64,000 nucleotides of DNA from Plantago ovata (taxonomy: Eukaryota; Streptophyta; Magnoliopsida; Lamiales; Plantaginaceae): contig CM051457.1 in the NCBI GenBank assembly GCA_028274465.1, forward strand, positions 54,472,425 to 54,536,424, given 5' to 3'. The translations under genes were made by a program, and so were the position numbers. A model generated the notes under the pieces. The model saw only the letters and a program-made list of their open reading frames with translations. It was not told the origin of the DNA and made no database searches. Shown here one piece after another: positions 10,701 to 21,384 of the stretch; positions within the stretch are counted from its first letter, which is position 1, and each line of letters starts with the position of its first letter.

Positions 10701-11388
10701 TCGTGTGCCCTATGCTTCGGCAGTAGGGTCTATAATGTATGCAATGAATTGCACAAGGCCTGATGTGGCATATGCGCTTAGTGTCACTTGTCAACACCAA
10801 CAGAATCCAGGAGTACCTCACTGGACTTCTGTAAAGAACATTCTTAAGTACCTTCGACGGACTAAAGAAATGTTCTTGGTGTTTGGTGGAGAACCAGAAT
10901 TAAAGATGTCTGGGTATGTCGACGCTGGATTTGAATCAGATCCTGATGACTTTAAGTCACAGACAGGATACGTATTCAAATTGAACGGAGGAGCTGTCTG
11001 TTGGAAGAGTTCTAAGCGAGCCACGGTTGCTGACTCATCCACAGAAGTCGAGTACATTGCTGCATCAGAAGCATCGAAAGAAGCTGTCTGGATTTCAGAG
11101 TTCTTGAAGGAATTGAGGGTTGTTCCTGCTCCCAGTCCAATAACGATTTATTGTGACAATACGGGCGCCGTCACTCAAGCTAGGGAGCCTAGATCTACAA
11201 AAAATAACAAACATGTACTTAGAAAATATCACGTTCTACATGAGATTATAGATAGAGGAGAAGTTAGTATAGAGCGTGTCTCTACCACGGACAACGTGGC
11301 AGATCCTTTCACCAAGGTCTTATCAGTGGAAGTCCACTTAAGACATTATGCTAATCTGGGTATTAGGCATAATGGTGACTGGCTCTAG
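7798..11388 (+). CDS. pol: Copia-1 polyprotein: zinc knuckle, protease, integrase, RT, RNase H
   Basis: An open frame of 1196 codons, in frame with the gag above. The domains, with codons counted from 7168, are as follows. A CCHC knuckle CLFCKQKGHWKKDC lies at 7954-7995. The aspartic protease motif LDTACGSH is at about 8098-8121, with A in place of the usual G after DT. A GAG-pre-integrase zinc motif (H..H..C..C) is at about 8508-8610. The integrase D-D35-E residues are at codons 509, 572 and 608 (GAT 8692, GAT 8881, GAG 8989). The reverse transcriptase has TAFLNGNLEEEVYM and YVDD (10402-10413). RNase H begins near GYVDAGF and ends with the copia-typical NVADPFTK tail. All catalytic blocks look intact. 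The first ATG here is internal to the polyprotein. Only the upstream TAG and the altered protease motif argue against function. Confidence 0.93.
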   Translation: MLVGQPSNPNPRNKGAKGKGKSRPKANTWSDKPKRPNQKRKFNRSGRVRTDECLFCKQKGHWKKDCPKLRADQAKKPPTSSSGMFVIEMNMTTFDSNGWVLDTACGSHICNNVQGLIDHRLVKQGEIDLHVGNGNPVEAKRVGRNKIDLPSGQCLELDNVYFVPSIVRNIIFIPLLENMGFSFRFANNTCYFSLNDQYYGKACLVNGLYILQSSLPLFQIHNKQPSSSRKNNPSYLWHCRLGHINETRIQRLRKLDYLEPFDFESYGTCESCVKGKMTNKPFIGQGVRATRCLELIHNDVCGPFKVHARDGYPYFVTFTDDFSRYGYIYLMKNKSETFGKFKEFRNEVENELNLRIVTLRSDRGGEYLSEEFIDYLKENGIQSQWTPPGTPQLNGVSERRNRTLLDMVRSMIGFSTLPKYLWGYALQNAIYIFNRVPSKSVEKTPYELWKGKKPSLGYLRPWGCPAIVKLMLTDKLDAKGVKVYFIGYPRQTRGYEFHHAEDHKVIVFRNVKFLEAEYLEEDMLDDMIELEEIQDFDTGEHEVSKSSDLDSSSVAAFEADKGNDMTLARHVIVSGSPVIRSTVEITPTEPVVNQPVQQVAQEQPPVREQSRAPRPAASVPTDNVRVTRSQKRKAPEPVELRRSKRILKGPQKQSLMIEDISELDVGLSDREDPETYKEAIIDIDSDKWQEVMELEMDSMYQNQVWNLVDLPQGVRPIGCKWVFKRKTDANGKVQTHKARLVAKGYTQRYGINYDETFSPVAKLKSIRILLATAACYDYEIWQMDVKTAFLNGNLEEEVYMVQPEGFISKTRPTVVCKLQRSIYGLKQASRSWNIRFDEAVKSFDFIRSKEDPCVYARHSNKGVVFMIIYVDDILIMGNNVSILEETKVWLSSTFSMKDLGEANYILGIKIFRDRSKRMLGMTQSTYIDKILKRYKMDESKKGFLPARHGIVLSVKDGPKTDEERNAMSRVPYASAVGSIMYAMNCTRPDVAYALSVTCQHQQNPGVPHWTSVKNILKYLRRTKEMFLVFGGEPELKMSGYVDAGFESDPDDFKSQTGYVFKLNGGAVCWKSSKRATVADSSTEVEYIAASEASKEAVWISEFLKELRVVPAPSPITIYCDNTGAVTQAREPRSTKNNKHVLRKYHVLHEIIDRGEVSIERVSTTDNVADPFTKVLSVEVHLRHYANLGIRHNGDWL

Positions 11389-11391
11389 TCC

Positions 11392-11402
11392 AAGTGGGAG
11401 AT
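11392..11402 (+). other. Polypurine tract of copia-1
   Basis: AAGTGGGAGAT directly before the 3' LTR start, the usual plus-strand primer in this group of plant copia elements. Confidence 0.85.
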
Positions 11403-13316
11403 TGATAGTGTATATGTCCTAGAGACAGTCCTTACTAAGGGCATAGAGCCCTTATAGAGGGCATATATGTACTATTACACAGGTCAACGTAATATAATAT
11501 ATGTTTGTTGGTTTTACTATTGAGTAACGCTTTCATATTTATATTACACCAGGCATGCATCATGTCATATCTCTATTACTGTCTGTATTGATATTAAACA
11601 TGTCCCCTCGGATAGATGACCGATCACACAGATAGTGGGAGCTATGTGAGTTATCATCTATTCCAAACTCTCCCTAGTCGAGGTTCATCTCGGATGTAGG
11701 GGTCTGAATGAACCAGACGAGACTAGTATGCGTGGAGATTATACTTGTTGGAGCAAGTGTGAGCCGATCCCACGGCCACGGAACGGATTGTTGGACAATC
11801 GAGAAACGTTCCCATAACTGCGCATAGTTGTTCGAAGAAGGATTATCGAACAATGGAAGTACCCACCGGACACTCCCATTGATGTATACTCTACACCGAA
11901 GTGTCTATGGGAACCGGTAAGTTGTCGAAGTGATGCCAGTCGTCCTTTGTACTTACAGGACTTTATCATCACATTTGTTGCCCATATCCTTGGTGGACCC
12001 GTCGATGTCAGCTCTGAATAAGCAGTTGACCTAAGACACGATCCAGGATTATGGCTACATACAAATGGGGATGATAAGTGATTCTGTGAAGGATTCATCT
12101 CTCAAGTGTAGCACAGGAGAGTACTGCTCATAGTCTGCATAGTTGTGTTGGTAAAGTCACTGGCCAGTGCAAATGATATATTATGATGGTCATAAGTATA
12201 TCTTAACCAAGCAACTCCCTGAGACGCCCGTGGATTTATTATTGGGATAGACACTTCATCGATCCTAGATGCATTCGAGAAAGTCAGATGAAGGGACGTT
12301 ACCATCGCCGCGTTGAGCGCAACAGACTTCACAACGAAAGGGTTAGCTTTGAGAAACCTCTCAAACGTCCTCATGTATTAATATTGCAAATGGAACCGTC
12401 TAGGAATTCCATGTTGCCTAGTCTAGGACTTGCTTAATACGATGAGGCCCTATGGGTCACACTATGTGGTGATTCAGGTTATCAGAATATCCTTGAAGGT
12501 GGAATCGCAATTAATTTGGAATTAATTGTGATTGATGGATTATAATTTATTTTGAATTAATAATAATATTTGGTGGCTCATAATGATTTGGAATTATTAA
12601 TTGAATTGGCTAATTAATTGTATTTCATGTAAATACAATTAAAGATTATATTTTGGAAATATAATAGAGGTTTGATTTGAAAGGATGTGTTAATTTAGAA
12701 TTAACATATGCACTTGGGCAAAATCTACTTGGAGTTTGAATTGCCTTAGAACTATAAGTGGGTCCCAAAATCGGGACCCACCTAGTGTCCCTGGGAGAGC
12801 GCGCGCGCGCAGGAGCTGGGTAGGGGAAGGAGTTCGACTCCTTCCTCTATTAGAAGTTCAAGGGATAAGTTAGCTTTTCCTGATTGAGTTTTAATTTGAT
12901 TGGGAATGAATCTAGACTTGATATTGGATTCCCAGTGCGATAAGAATTAGATTCTTATTCCTTCACGAAGTCTAATTGCTTATGCTTTAGGCTTCTATTG
13001 ACTACTATATATAGTAGAATATTGGAGAGCTTTTGACATAGACTCTCACAGTTTTACACACAGTTATTCTACCCAGTTTTCTTAGAGAAAATAAAAAGTT
13101 CTCCCCTCCTCTCTATAGCCACACGCACGCCACCTCTGCCGGAGGAATTGCCGCCCCGTCTTCTTGGTCACACAAAGAATATCCTAGCATTCTTCCGATA
13201 GGTTGTTCATCCGTGGATACCAAGGTTGAGGTTCTAGGAGCTTGAAACTAACTCTTATTGTCTTGCAGATAATCAGAGTATTGCAGATATCTCCGACTTC
13301 GACGAAAGAGAAGATA
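11403..13316 (+). repeat. 3' LTR of copia-1, truncated at its end
   Basis: It begins TGATAGTGTATATG right after the polypurine tract and aligns with the 5' LTR and the complete copia-2 LTR. It stops after GAAGATACAT near 13316, where sequence switches to a reverse-complement leader of another copy. About 200 bp of the LTR end is missing here. A short LTR tail that might be part of it reappears at 15658-15726. Confidence 0.85.
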
Positions 13317-13556
13317 CATAGGGCGCGGCCGTCCTACGTCACGCAGGTCGCGCCGCCTGCGTTACGTAGGCGGCCGCGCGTATATATATATATATAATAT
13401 TTATTTTTTTGAAAAATATAAATTCTAAATTTATATGAAAAAACAAAACTTTTGAAAATCGAATTAATCATTGAATCAATTGCATCCACATAAGCTACAA
13501 AATCACATAACATATATACGTATATACGTAATCAATTAACCTCGCTCTGATACCAC
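13317..13556 (-). repeat. Inverted copia leader fragment with PBS
   Basis: Reverse complement of the start of a copia internal region: a short GC-palindrome array (13321-13380), the A/T-rich leader, and PBS GCTCTGATACCA at 13544-13555 (TGGTATCAGAGC on the minus strand). No gag follows, so this is only about 240 bp of internal sequence joined to copia-1. Confidence 0.85.
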
Positions 13557-15653
13557 TGTAAGAAAATACGGTCAGAGTTACCCATAGGGTACGTAGTGGA
13601 ATTTCAAAAATTTTCTTAACATGCAGGTTAATTGATCATGTATAAGCGTATATATTAAACACGTCAATTAGAAGACTTACAATACTCCAAAAGCAAGCAC
13701 AGGTACCAAGTCTTCGTAATAGTCCGGTGAATCTTCTCTTTCGTCGAAGTCGAAGATATCTGCAATACTTTGATTATCTGCAAGACAATAAAAGTTAGTT
13801 TCCGGCACTTTGAACCTCAACCTTGGTATCCACGGATGAACAGCTTATCGGAAAGAATGCTAGGATATTCTTTGTGTGGCCAAGATGATGGGGCGGCGGT
13901 TTTCCTCCGGTGAGGGGTGGCGCGCGCGTGGCTAGTATGAGGTAGGAGAGAGTTTTTTATTTTCTCTAAGAAAATTGGTAGACTAACTGTATGTCTGTGT
14001 GTTAAATCAACCATATAAAAGCTCTCTAATAGTCTACTATATATAGTAGTCAATAGAAGCCAAATGAATAATCAATTAGACTTCATAAAGGAATAAGAAT
14101 CTATTCTTATCGCACTAGGAAACCAATTCAAGTCTAGATTCATTCCCAATCAAGTTAGAACTCAATCAGGAAAATCTAACTTATCCCTTGACTTCTAATA
14201 GAGGAAGGAGTCGAACTCCTTCCCCTACTCCAGCTGCGCGCGCGCGCAAGTCCTAGGGAGGTTAGGTGGGTCCCGATTTTGGGACCCACTTATAATCCTA
14301 AGGAAATTCAAACTCCAAGTAGATTTTGCCCATGTGCATATATTAATTCTAAATTAACATATCCTTTCAAATCAAACCTCTATTATATTTCTAAAATATA
14401 ATCTTTAATTGTATTTACATAAAATACAATTGATGAGCCAATTCAATTAATAATTCCAAATCATTAATTGAGCCACAAATTATTATAATTAATTCGAAAT
14501 CAATTATAATCTATCAATCACAATTAATTCTAAATTAATTGCGATTTCATCTTCAAGGATATTCGGATAAGCTGAATCACCACATAGTGTGACCCATAGG
14601 GCCACATTGTATTAAGCAAGTCCTAGACTAGGCAAAATGGAATTCCTAGACGGTTCCATTTGCAATATTAATACATAAGGACGTTTGAGAGGTTTCTCAA
14701 AGCAAACCCTTTCGTTGTGAAGTCTGTTGCGCTCAACGCGGTGATGTTAACGTCCCTTCATCTGACAGACTCGAATGCATCTAGGATCGATGAAGTGTCT
14801 ATCCCAATAATACATCCACGGGCGTCTTCAGTGAGTTACATGGTGAATCCAATATCTATTATAACTATCATAATAATATTGATACGCTGGCCAGCGGTTT
14901 TACCAATCACAACTATGAACGACTATGAGTAGTGCTCTCCTGTGCTACACATGAGAGATGAATCCTTCACAGAATCACTTATCATCCCCATTTGTATGTA
15001 GCCATAATCCTGGATCGTGTCTTGGGTCAACTTCTTATTCAGAGCTGACATCGACGGGTCCACCAAGGATATGGGGCAACAAATGTGATGATAAAGTCCT
15101 GTAAGTCCAAAGGACGACTGGCATCACTTCGACAACTTACCGGTTCCCATAGACACTTCGGTGTAGAGTATACATCGATGGGAGTTTTCGGTGGGTACTT
15201 CCATTGTTCGGTAATCACCCTTCGAACAACTATGCGGAGTTATGGGAACGTTTCTTGATTGTCCAACAATCCGTTCCTTGGTCGTGGGATCGGCTCACAC
15301 TTGCTCTAACAAGTATAATCTCCACGCATACTAGTCTCAATTGGTTCATTCAGACCCCTACATCCGAGATGAACCTCGACTAGGGAGAGTTTGGGATAGA
15401 TGATAACTCACATAGCTCCCACTATCTGTGTGATCGGTCATCTATCCGAGGGGACATGTTTAATATCAATACAGACAGGAATAGATATATGCCATGTTGT
15501 ATGCCTGGTGTAATATAAATATGAAAGCGATACTCAATAGTCAAACAACAAACATATATTATATTACGCTGACCTGTGTAATAGTACATATATGCCCTTA
15601 AAAAGGGTTGCATGCCCTTAATAAAGACTGTCTCTAGGACATATACATTATCA
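13557..15653 (-). repeat. Complete inverted copia LTR
   Basis: 2097 bp, minus strand, from TGATAATGTATATG at 15653 to TTTTCTTACA at 13557. It matches the copia-2 LTR type more closely than copia-1: both share an alternative block with ATATTATTATGATAGTCATAATAGAT, where copia-1 has a different segment. With 11403-13316 it forms a large inverted repeat. Confidence 0.88.
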
Positions 15654-15657
15654 TTAT

Positions 15658-15726
15658 ATGCATGTTAAGAATTTTTGAATTTACGCTACATAACCCTAGG
15701 GATAATTCTAACCGTATTTTCTTACA
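15658..15726 (+). repeat. Copia LTR tail fragment
   Basis: About 70 bp similar to the last bases of the copia LTR (ATGTTAAGAATTTTTGAA...CCGTATTTTCTTACA). No PBS follows; the MULE coding remnant begins at once. It may be the right end of copia-1's 3' LTR or of an older insertion. It is more diverged from the other LTRs than they are from each other. Confidence 0.6.
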
Positions 15727-18700
15727 AGATACCTATTGATGCAGATGTACTAAATCAGGTGCATGATGTACTTATGAATGAGGATGACTTTGAACAACTA
15801 TTGGAAGATGTGATGCATATGAGTGCTCAGGTGAATAATGGAGGAGAGGGGTGTAGTAATACCAAGGATGATGATGAGTATGATAGCTATTGCAAGATGT
15901 GATATATATGAGTGCAAGGGAGGCTAATGGAGGAGAGGGATGCAATAACACCAAGAATAATGATGAGTATGTAGTTGATGATTGGCAAGACAGTGGTAAT
16001 TGATCTGAAATGGGGGATGAGGATGCTGGTCAAGGTACTAATGCTACTGATCCAACTGAGAGGACTGGACCAAATGTCTAAAATGCTGATGATGGGGTCA
16101 ATCCCTTTGACTGGGAGGATGATGAGCCAGAAGGTGTGTATTTGTGTGAGAGTGAGGATGAGTTGATAGGACTTAAGAGGTGTGCCCCTTTTGATGATGA
16201 CTCTGAGGATGATGAGTTCATTCCAGATGATGATGGTGAGGCTGGTGAGATGAGGATGGTGATCACATGGATCATGGAGATGATGAGCAAAGGTTGGGAG
16301 ATGATACACAAGTGCAGGATCTAGAAGGATTTGGGGAAGATGACTGTCCAAGTGATGATGCTGAATGAAAAGAGGTTTGGCATGGTGATGAGTTTCAGGA
16401 GTTCAATGAATGGGACTGGGATAAGGAATTTGCAGTGGGTGATACCTTTAGTAGTATTTATGCTTTGAGTAAAAGGGTAAAGGAATATGTTCTGAAGGAT
16501 GGATTCACAATAAACAAGAAAAAAAACTAGAAGAGAAGGTACACAGTTTATTGTGTTGCACGTGATAGAGGTTGCCCATGGATGCTCCATGAAAGTGTCA
16601 TGGATGATGAGGTATCCATGATGATTAAGCTTTATGAGGGGCAACATAAATGTGTCAGAAAGAGGGATCCAAATGAGGTGGATTCAAACTGGATGTGCAA
16701 TCAATTCATCAAGGAATTGAAGGAGCATCCAGGTCTAACTGCTAAGAAACTGGAGAAATGGGTGTGTGACAAGCTTGGAGTTAAGGTACAGTTTCATTTG
16801 TATTCCTTTCTACATTTTTAATTGTATGCCTTTATACTATATACAGTATGACATCTCTAATCTCTTATAATGTGATGACAGATACCTTACATAAGGGTTT
16901 GGAGGGCAAGGGAGAAGGCTATTGAGATCATGGGGGCAATCCAGAACAAGCATACATGTTGATACCTAAGTATAGGGAGATGGTGGTGGGAATGAACCCT
17001 AGATCTACTGTTGTGTTGGATACCACACCTGAGATTGAAAGGCCTCCCGTTTTCAAGAGGTTTTTTTTGTGGCCTGGAAGGCTTGAAGAGAGGTTTCCTC
17101 AGGGGATGTGCTCCATTTCTGTTTTTTGATGGATGCCATCTAAAGGGTAAATATGGTGGTATTATCTTGAGTGCAGTTGGGACTGATGCCAACTGTGGCA
17201 TATATCCACTTGCAAGGTGTATTGTTGAATCAGAATGCAAAGAATCCTAGGGTTCTTTCTTCACTGCTTGCAAAACGTTGTTGGTCCATTCAATGTAGAA
17301 AAACATTGGCACTTCATGGCAGATAGGTGCAAGGTATTATTTCATTTGTATTTATCAGCTTTCTATCTTACATACTTGTAGTATTTGTCATTTACTGAAT
17401 TTCTATTTTATTTACTGAAGGGATTAGTCCATGTGATTGAAGAGGAAGCACCTAATGTCATCAATAGGAAGTGCGCCGAATATATATATATATATATATG
17501 ATAATTTTAAGTTGAAGTGGGGAGGTGTCATGTTGAGAAATTACTTCTAGCAAGCTGTGACTGCATACACAACATATGGATTTAACAAAGCAATGGCCAA
17601 GATGAAGGATGCAAGTGTCCCAACTTATGATTTCCTAATGGCCATTCCACTTGGATATTGGGCTAGGCATGCTTATGATCCTACTCCTAGGATAGACCAT
17701 GTGACTAACAACATCAGTGAGACCTTTAATGCTTGGGTTGAGCCAGTTAGGGAATACTCATTTCTTAACATCTTAGAGGTAAATCTCCGTCACTCAATTT
17801 TAAATTTGATGTCTCTAAGTAGTAAAATCATGTACTAACTAGTACTGTCTGTATTAGGGTGTGAGATCACATGTCTTGAGGAGGATAAATGTGAGAAGGA
17901 GGAAGGGAAAGGACTGCAAGACTCCATTGATGCCAAAAGTTCTGAAGAAAATCAACGAAACTCATGCACAGTCTAGTGGTTTGCATGTGAAGACTGATGA
18001 TTATCCTGAATTTGAGGTGGAAGACTGTAACTATACCATTCTTGTGAACCTGGAGACTAGGACTTGCAACTGCAGTAGGTATGGTATATTCTCCTTCTTT
18101 TCATCGATCTTTCAATCATTTCATATGTTGATGTATTGTACTGTTATAGGTGGAACATGAGTGGCATTCCATGCAGACATGCATGGACTGCAATCACTCT
18201 AATGAGAGATGATGGTGAGAAGTATGTGAGCTATAATCATACCACAGAGGCATATAGGAGAGCATATGATATAAGGGTCAATGCAATTGAAGACTACAGG
18301 TTCTGGCCAAACAACCTGACTCAGGAAGAATGTTCACCACCAGTTGTGGAGAAGCAGCGTGGAAGAACTCCTAAGACCAGAATTAGGCATCCATCTGAGG
18401 GAAGGCAAAGGAGAGTATCACTTGAGCAAAGACGAAGGCCACCTAAGTGCAACCGTTGTGGTATCAGGGGTCATAATTGTAGAAAATGTCCACAACTGTT
18501 ATGACATATTTCTTCACTTTGCATTCTCTCTTTACTCATTTTTTATCCACTTTATATTACTCATTTCATGGCAATGTGCTTGCAGCAGAAGAATAAAGGA
18601 ACCAAAGTTGTTATGGAAGAATCACAAACACTTGAAGATCCACAAACTACTCAAGTAAGAATTGAACTGTGTGTGTGAATTGAACTTGTGTGCATATGTT

Positions 18701-18926
18701 GTGTGAATTGAACTTTTATCATTTGAAGTGTGTGCATATATCTGTGTGAATTCCTCTTTTGATGACAAGTACAATTTATGGTGTAGAATGTTGCTGATAT
18801 TTCTAGGCCAGAGGCAATGGTGGGGAAGCTAGTAGATGTAGCACATCTGGGACTGGAGGTTCATCTAGGGGCAGAGGTAGAGGCAGGCCCAAAGGTTCAG
18901 GGAACAAAAGCAACAAAGGGAAATGA
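15727..18926 (+). pseudogene. MuDR-like (MULE) transposase, intron-containing and decayed
   Basis: Recognised from ordered fragments. There is an acidic N-terminal region (to about 16260), then a MuDR DNA-binding-like block around CPWMLHESVMDDE and TAKKLEKWVCDKLGVKV (16570-16784). A MULE transposase core follows, with FFDGCHLKGKYGG and GTDANCGIYPLA (about 17120-17215). Next come a SWIM zinc finger (CNC ... GIPCRH) and a CCHC knuckle CNRCGIRGHNCRKC (18448-18489). The C-terminal Gly/Arg-rich tail ends at a TGA at 18924-18926. Plausible GT-AG introns lie at 16785-16881, 17334-17420, 17779-17857, 18079-18149 and 18498-18585. Stops and frameshifts (for example near 15900, 16322 and 17248) show it is not functional. 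The start is lost at the copia junction. The terminal inverted repeats were not identified. Confidence 0.8.
15807..15984 (+). repeat. 89-bp tandem duplication in the MULE acidic region
   Basis: Two similar units start at 15807 (GATGTGATGCATATGAGTGC) and 15896 (GATGTGATATATATGAGTGC). Each continues with GGAGGAGAGGG(G/A)TG and an ...ACACCAAG-like stretch and a GATGATGAGTATG-like end. Both lie in the Asp/Glu-rich part of the coding remnant. Confidence 0.7.
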
Positions 18927-19126
18927 AAGGCAGTTTGAAAGGGTTTGGAAAGGTGTGAACTGTTGTGGCAAACAAACTTTTGCGTAGATCTTTTGTCACA
19001 CAAACTATTGTGTATCTCTTTTATCACAAACATTGTGTAGCTCTTCTAGCACAAACATTGTGTAGTTATTATGGATCTATTTCATGGTTTGAGTACTCTT
19101 GCTACTAAATTTGTAATGAAGACAGA

Positions 19127-19569
19127 TTATGCATGAATGCAGTTGCTATTTATCACATATATTCTAGGTGAATGTTTTACAGATTTGCAGAAGTAGATAC
19201 ACAACAAATAAGCACAAGTAATGCATATTAGTTGCCCAATAGTCTTGTATTTGTCTTCTTGAGGTGTTTGTGATGGTGCTGCCTTTGTTGTTGCGCCCTT
19301 GTGTTGATGTTTTTCCCCTCTTATCTCAAGCTTATGCCCTTCCTCATTTGATTTCATACGTCGAGTTACTTGTGGAACAACATATTCCCATAGCACTTAC
19401 CCTTGTAAAATTTCACCTCCCATTCCCATAGCTTCCATATTTTCTTCCTCGTTCGCCCATTCGGACCATCCTTGGTTTCGACAACTCCAATAGAAACGAC
19501 CTTCGGTCGACACTGATAGCACCGTACGCTTCCTACACCATTCCATCTTGCAACATGGAAGAATAACAA
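19127..19569 (-). pseudogene. Small ORF convergent with MULE transposase, possible decayed GRF-type zinc finger
   Basis: Two overlapping minus-strand frames (19569-19366 and 19396-19127) read as one broken gene. The first has R-C-Y-x-C-RPKVV, then NGRTR and a W-x-W-E stretch, which loosely resembles the CxCG...NPGR-x-F...W layout of GRF zinc fingers. Plant MULEs often carry such a small gene convergent with the transposase. The resemblance is weak and the call is inference. The region 18927-19126 between the two genes shows nothing I recognise. Confidence 0.35.
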
Positions 19570-19619
19570 CCGAACCAGATGAATTACTAATTTTCAGAAT
19601 ATTGAAATGGCTTGGTGAT

Positions 19620-20850
19620 GTTACTAAAATATGTCCAGTCTCGTCCTAATCTGCCAACATGCGAATTAGGACGACCCGGACTCTCCGGAGTACTAAGAGA
19701 CTGCGAGGATGCTTCCGATGCGAGTGACAGTATACCGAGAGATCGCTCCCTCGAGTAAATTGGCACATCCGGAACCACGCACCTCCAGGTTCCTAATATA
19801 TCCAGGACCAAGAGTCTATGGCAATTGCCTGTAAAGGTCCTAAGTAGGGCTGGGCAAGGGGCGGATAAGATCAAATCCGATCTGAATTTTGGAGTGATCC
19901 GATCCGAACAGTAAAGTTTTCCTCAATTCAAAATACGATCCGAATTTCAGATCGGTTTTGGATTGATCCGAAAATAATCGGCTCGGATTCGGATTGATAC
20001 GAATAATTATTTTTAAAAAAAAATTAAAAACTTTTCTTCTTTTTATCATGAACAATCACTGAAGAAGAAAGAAGATCTCATCCAAACTAAGCAATTACAG
20101 CAAATTGAATTACTAAATCACCAAAAATAACCCCAATTTCCTCGCCCAAATCCAATCCCCACCTCACCGCTATATCACTCTCATCTTCACCGGCGTGTCC
20201 GATCTGCTCTTCTCTTCGGAATCGGATGCAGCGCGCTCTTCTTTGTATTCTGGGCATTCTGTGCACCTCGCAGCACCTTTGAGTATTCTTGGATATGTGT
20301 TAATTCCTTCAAATGTCCTCAAGTTGCTGCTGCTAATTAATTAGTAAAGATGAGGTTTGATGATTTGGTTTTGCTGCTAAGATGATGACGTTGTTGTTGC
20401 TGCTAATTAATTAGTAAAGATGTGGTTAGTATAAAGAGACATAAAATGGAGTGTAAATATTGAAACAGTTGGAGGAATTGAACAGATGAGAGAAACAAAG
20501 AGATGGAGGGGGGCAGGAGGAAATGGGAAACCGAATTCTGTAAAATTAGTGATCCGTAATCTGAACCGAAAATGCTGGACCGGATTGGTTCGGATCGGTT
20601 TTTCAGTTTTTCAGATCGGTTTTCGGATTTAGGTTATTATGCCCAGCCTAGTCCTAAGGGCTAGGGCCGTAACGGCGCATGCCAGAGACTGCAGAGTCAC
20701 ATGCTTCCGGATTGCTATATACGAGGTCTAATACTTAAGTATACGGGGACCACGATAAAGCATACGGATGTGCTACTCACAACTATGTGCATAACACAAG
20801 TGGATAAGATCAAGGCAGATATTTTTCCTTACATGATCATTGGGCCACGT
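19620..20850 (+). repeat. Left piece of Tat-type gypsy LTR (contains hAT MITE)
   Basis: Assigned by continuity. Removing the MITE (with one TSD) and solo LTR X (with one CACGT) joins this piece to 47351-47984, which runs straight to a Tat-type PBS. The rebuilt LTR would be about 1.05 kb, a reasonable length. The exact start is unresolved; TGTTACTAAA at 19619 is one candidate. Inverted arms TCGTCCTAAT/ATTAGGACGA lie at about 19641-19673. Confidence 0.6.
19845..20650. mobile_element. hAT-type MITE, 806 bp
   Basis: Ends TAGGGCTGGGCA and TGCCCAGCCTA are terminal inverted repeats differing by one base insertion. The 8-bp target duplication GTCCTAAG is perfect at 19837-19844 and 20651-20658. The interior has many CCGATCCGAA-type repeats near both ends and no transposase. 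The 8-bp duplication places it with hAT elements; mobility would need an autonomous relative. Confidence 0.92.
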
Positions 20851-21384
20851 TGATTTTGCGTCGTAACAAAATATCTATCAAATACTACTTATATTTCTAT
20901 GCCAACCTAACTCTAACCTACACAAAACTTAGTGTAATTGCAAGCTAACTCGAGTGTCGGTCTCTAAGGATCTAACTTAGGCTCTCCCTAACTTACGTCT
21001 ACTTAATCAATCAAGAGTAAATATGTTAGAATAAAGTAATATCAATGCAATAACAAAACTAACACTAACGGTAGAGATAAATACTAACGAGATTCAATAA
21101 GAGATAAGCGGTTGATAGTAGGTAGTAGGTATATTGATATAACTTAATCATATGTTGGCAAGTGATAGATGTAGGTACTCAAACCGTTTGTAGACATGTA
21201 TCATCAATAACATGCATAACGAAGCATACAATATCATTAAAGATAATTACGAGGCACTATTCCTTACAAATCTGAAACATACATGGAGAAACTCAACACA
21301 TACTAAATTTCCAGCATTACATACATGTAGTTATGGCTATGTTATCACCCTCAATCGACCATGGAAGCTGTCACCAACCAATTC
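20851..21384 (-). repeat. Solo LTR X, left piece (LTR end side)
   Basis: On the minus strand this is the 3' side of an Athila-like LTR ending CGCAAAATCA at 20851. It is flanked by CACGT (20846-20850), which recurs after the other end at 47346-47350. It contains TTAGAGACCGACACTCGAG on the minus strand, close to the matching block of the copy B LTR. No PBS or internal sequence adjoins it, so it is a solo LTR of about 1.42 kb split by the Tekay element. Confidence 0.85.

Larger units (their letters stand above)
4115..13316 (+). mobile_element. Ty1/copia element, copia-1 (Angela-like), nearly complete
   Basis: Plus-strand element in canonical order: truncated 5' LTR, initiator-Met PBS, 1.5 kb leader, gag, protease, integrase, reverse transcriptase, RNase H, polypurine tract and 3' LTR (truncated). 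The order integrase before reverse transcriptase defines Ty1/copia. The LTR start, TGATAGTGTATATGTCCTAG, resembles the Angela/BARE group; that lineage call is inference. The 5' LTR lacks about its first 575 bp compared with the complete LTR at 57440-59541. The 3' LTR lacks about its last 200 bp, where an inverted copy is joined. Confidence 0.9.

Noticed and set aside
15887..16351. Long minus-strand ORF opposite the MULE acidic region
   Set aside because: Antisense of GAT/GAG-rich coding sequence, which rarely contains stops on the other strand.
20040..20650. Transposase inside the hAT element
   Set aside because: Only one very short frame; the interior is repeats and noncoding, so it is non-autonomous.
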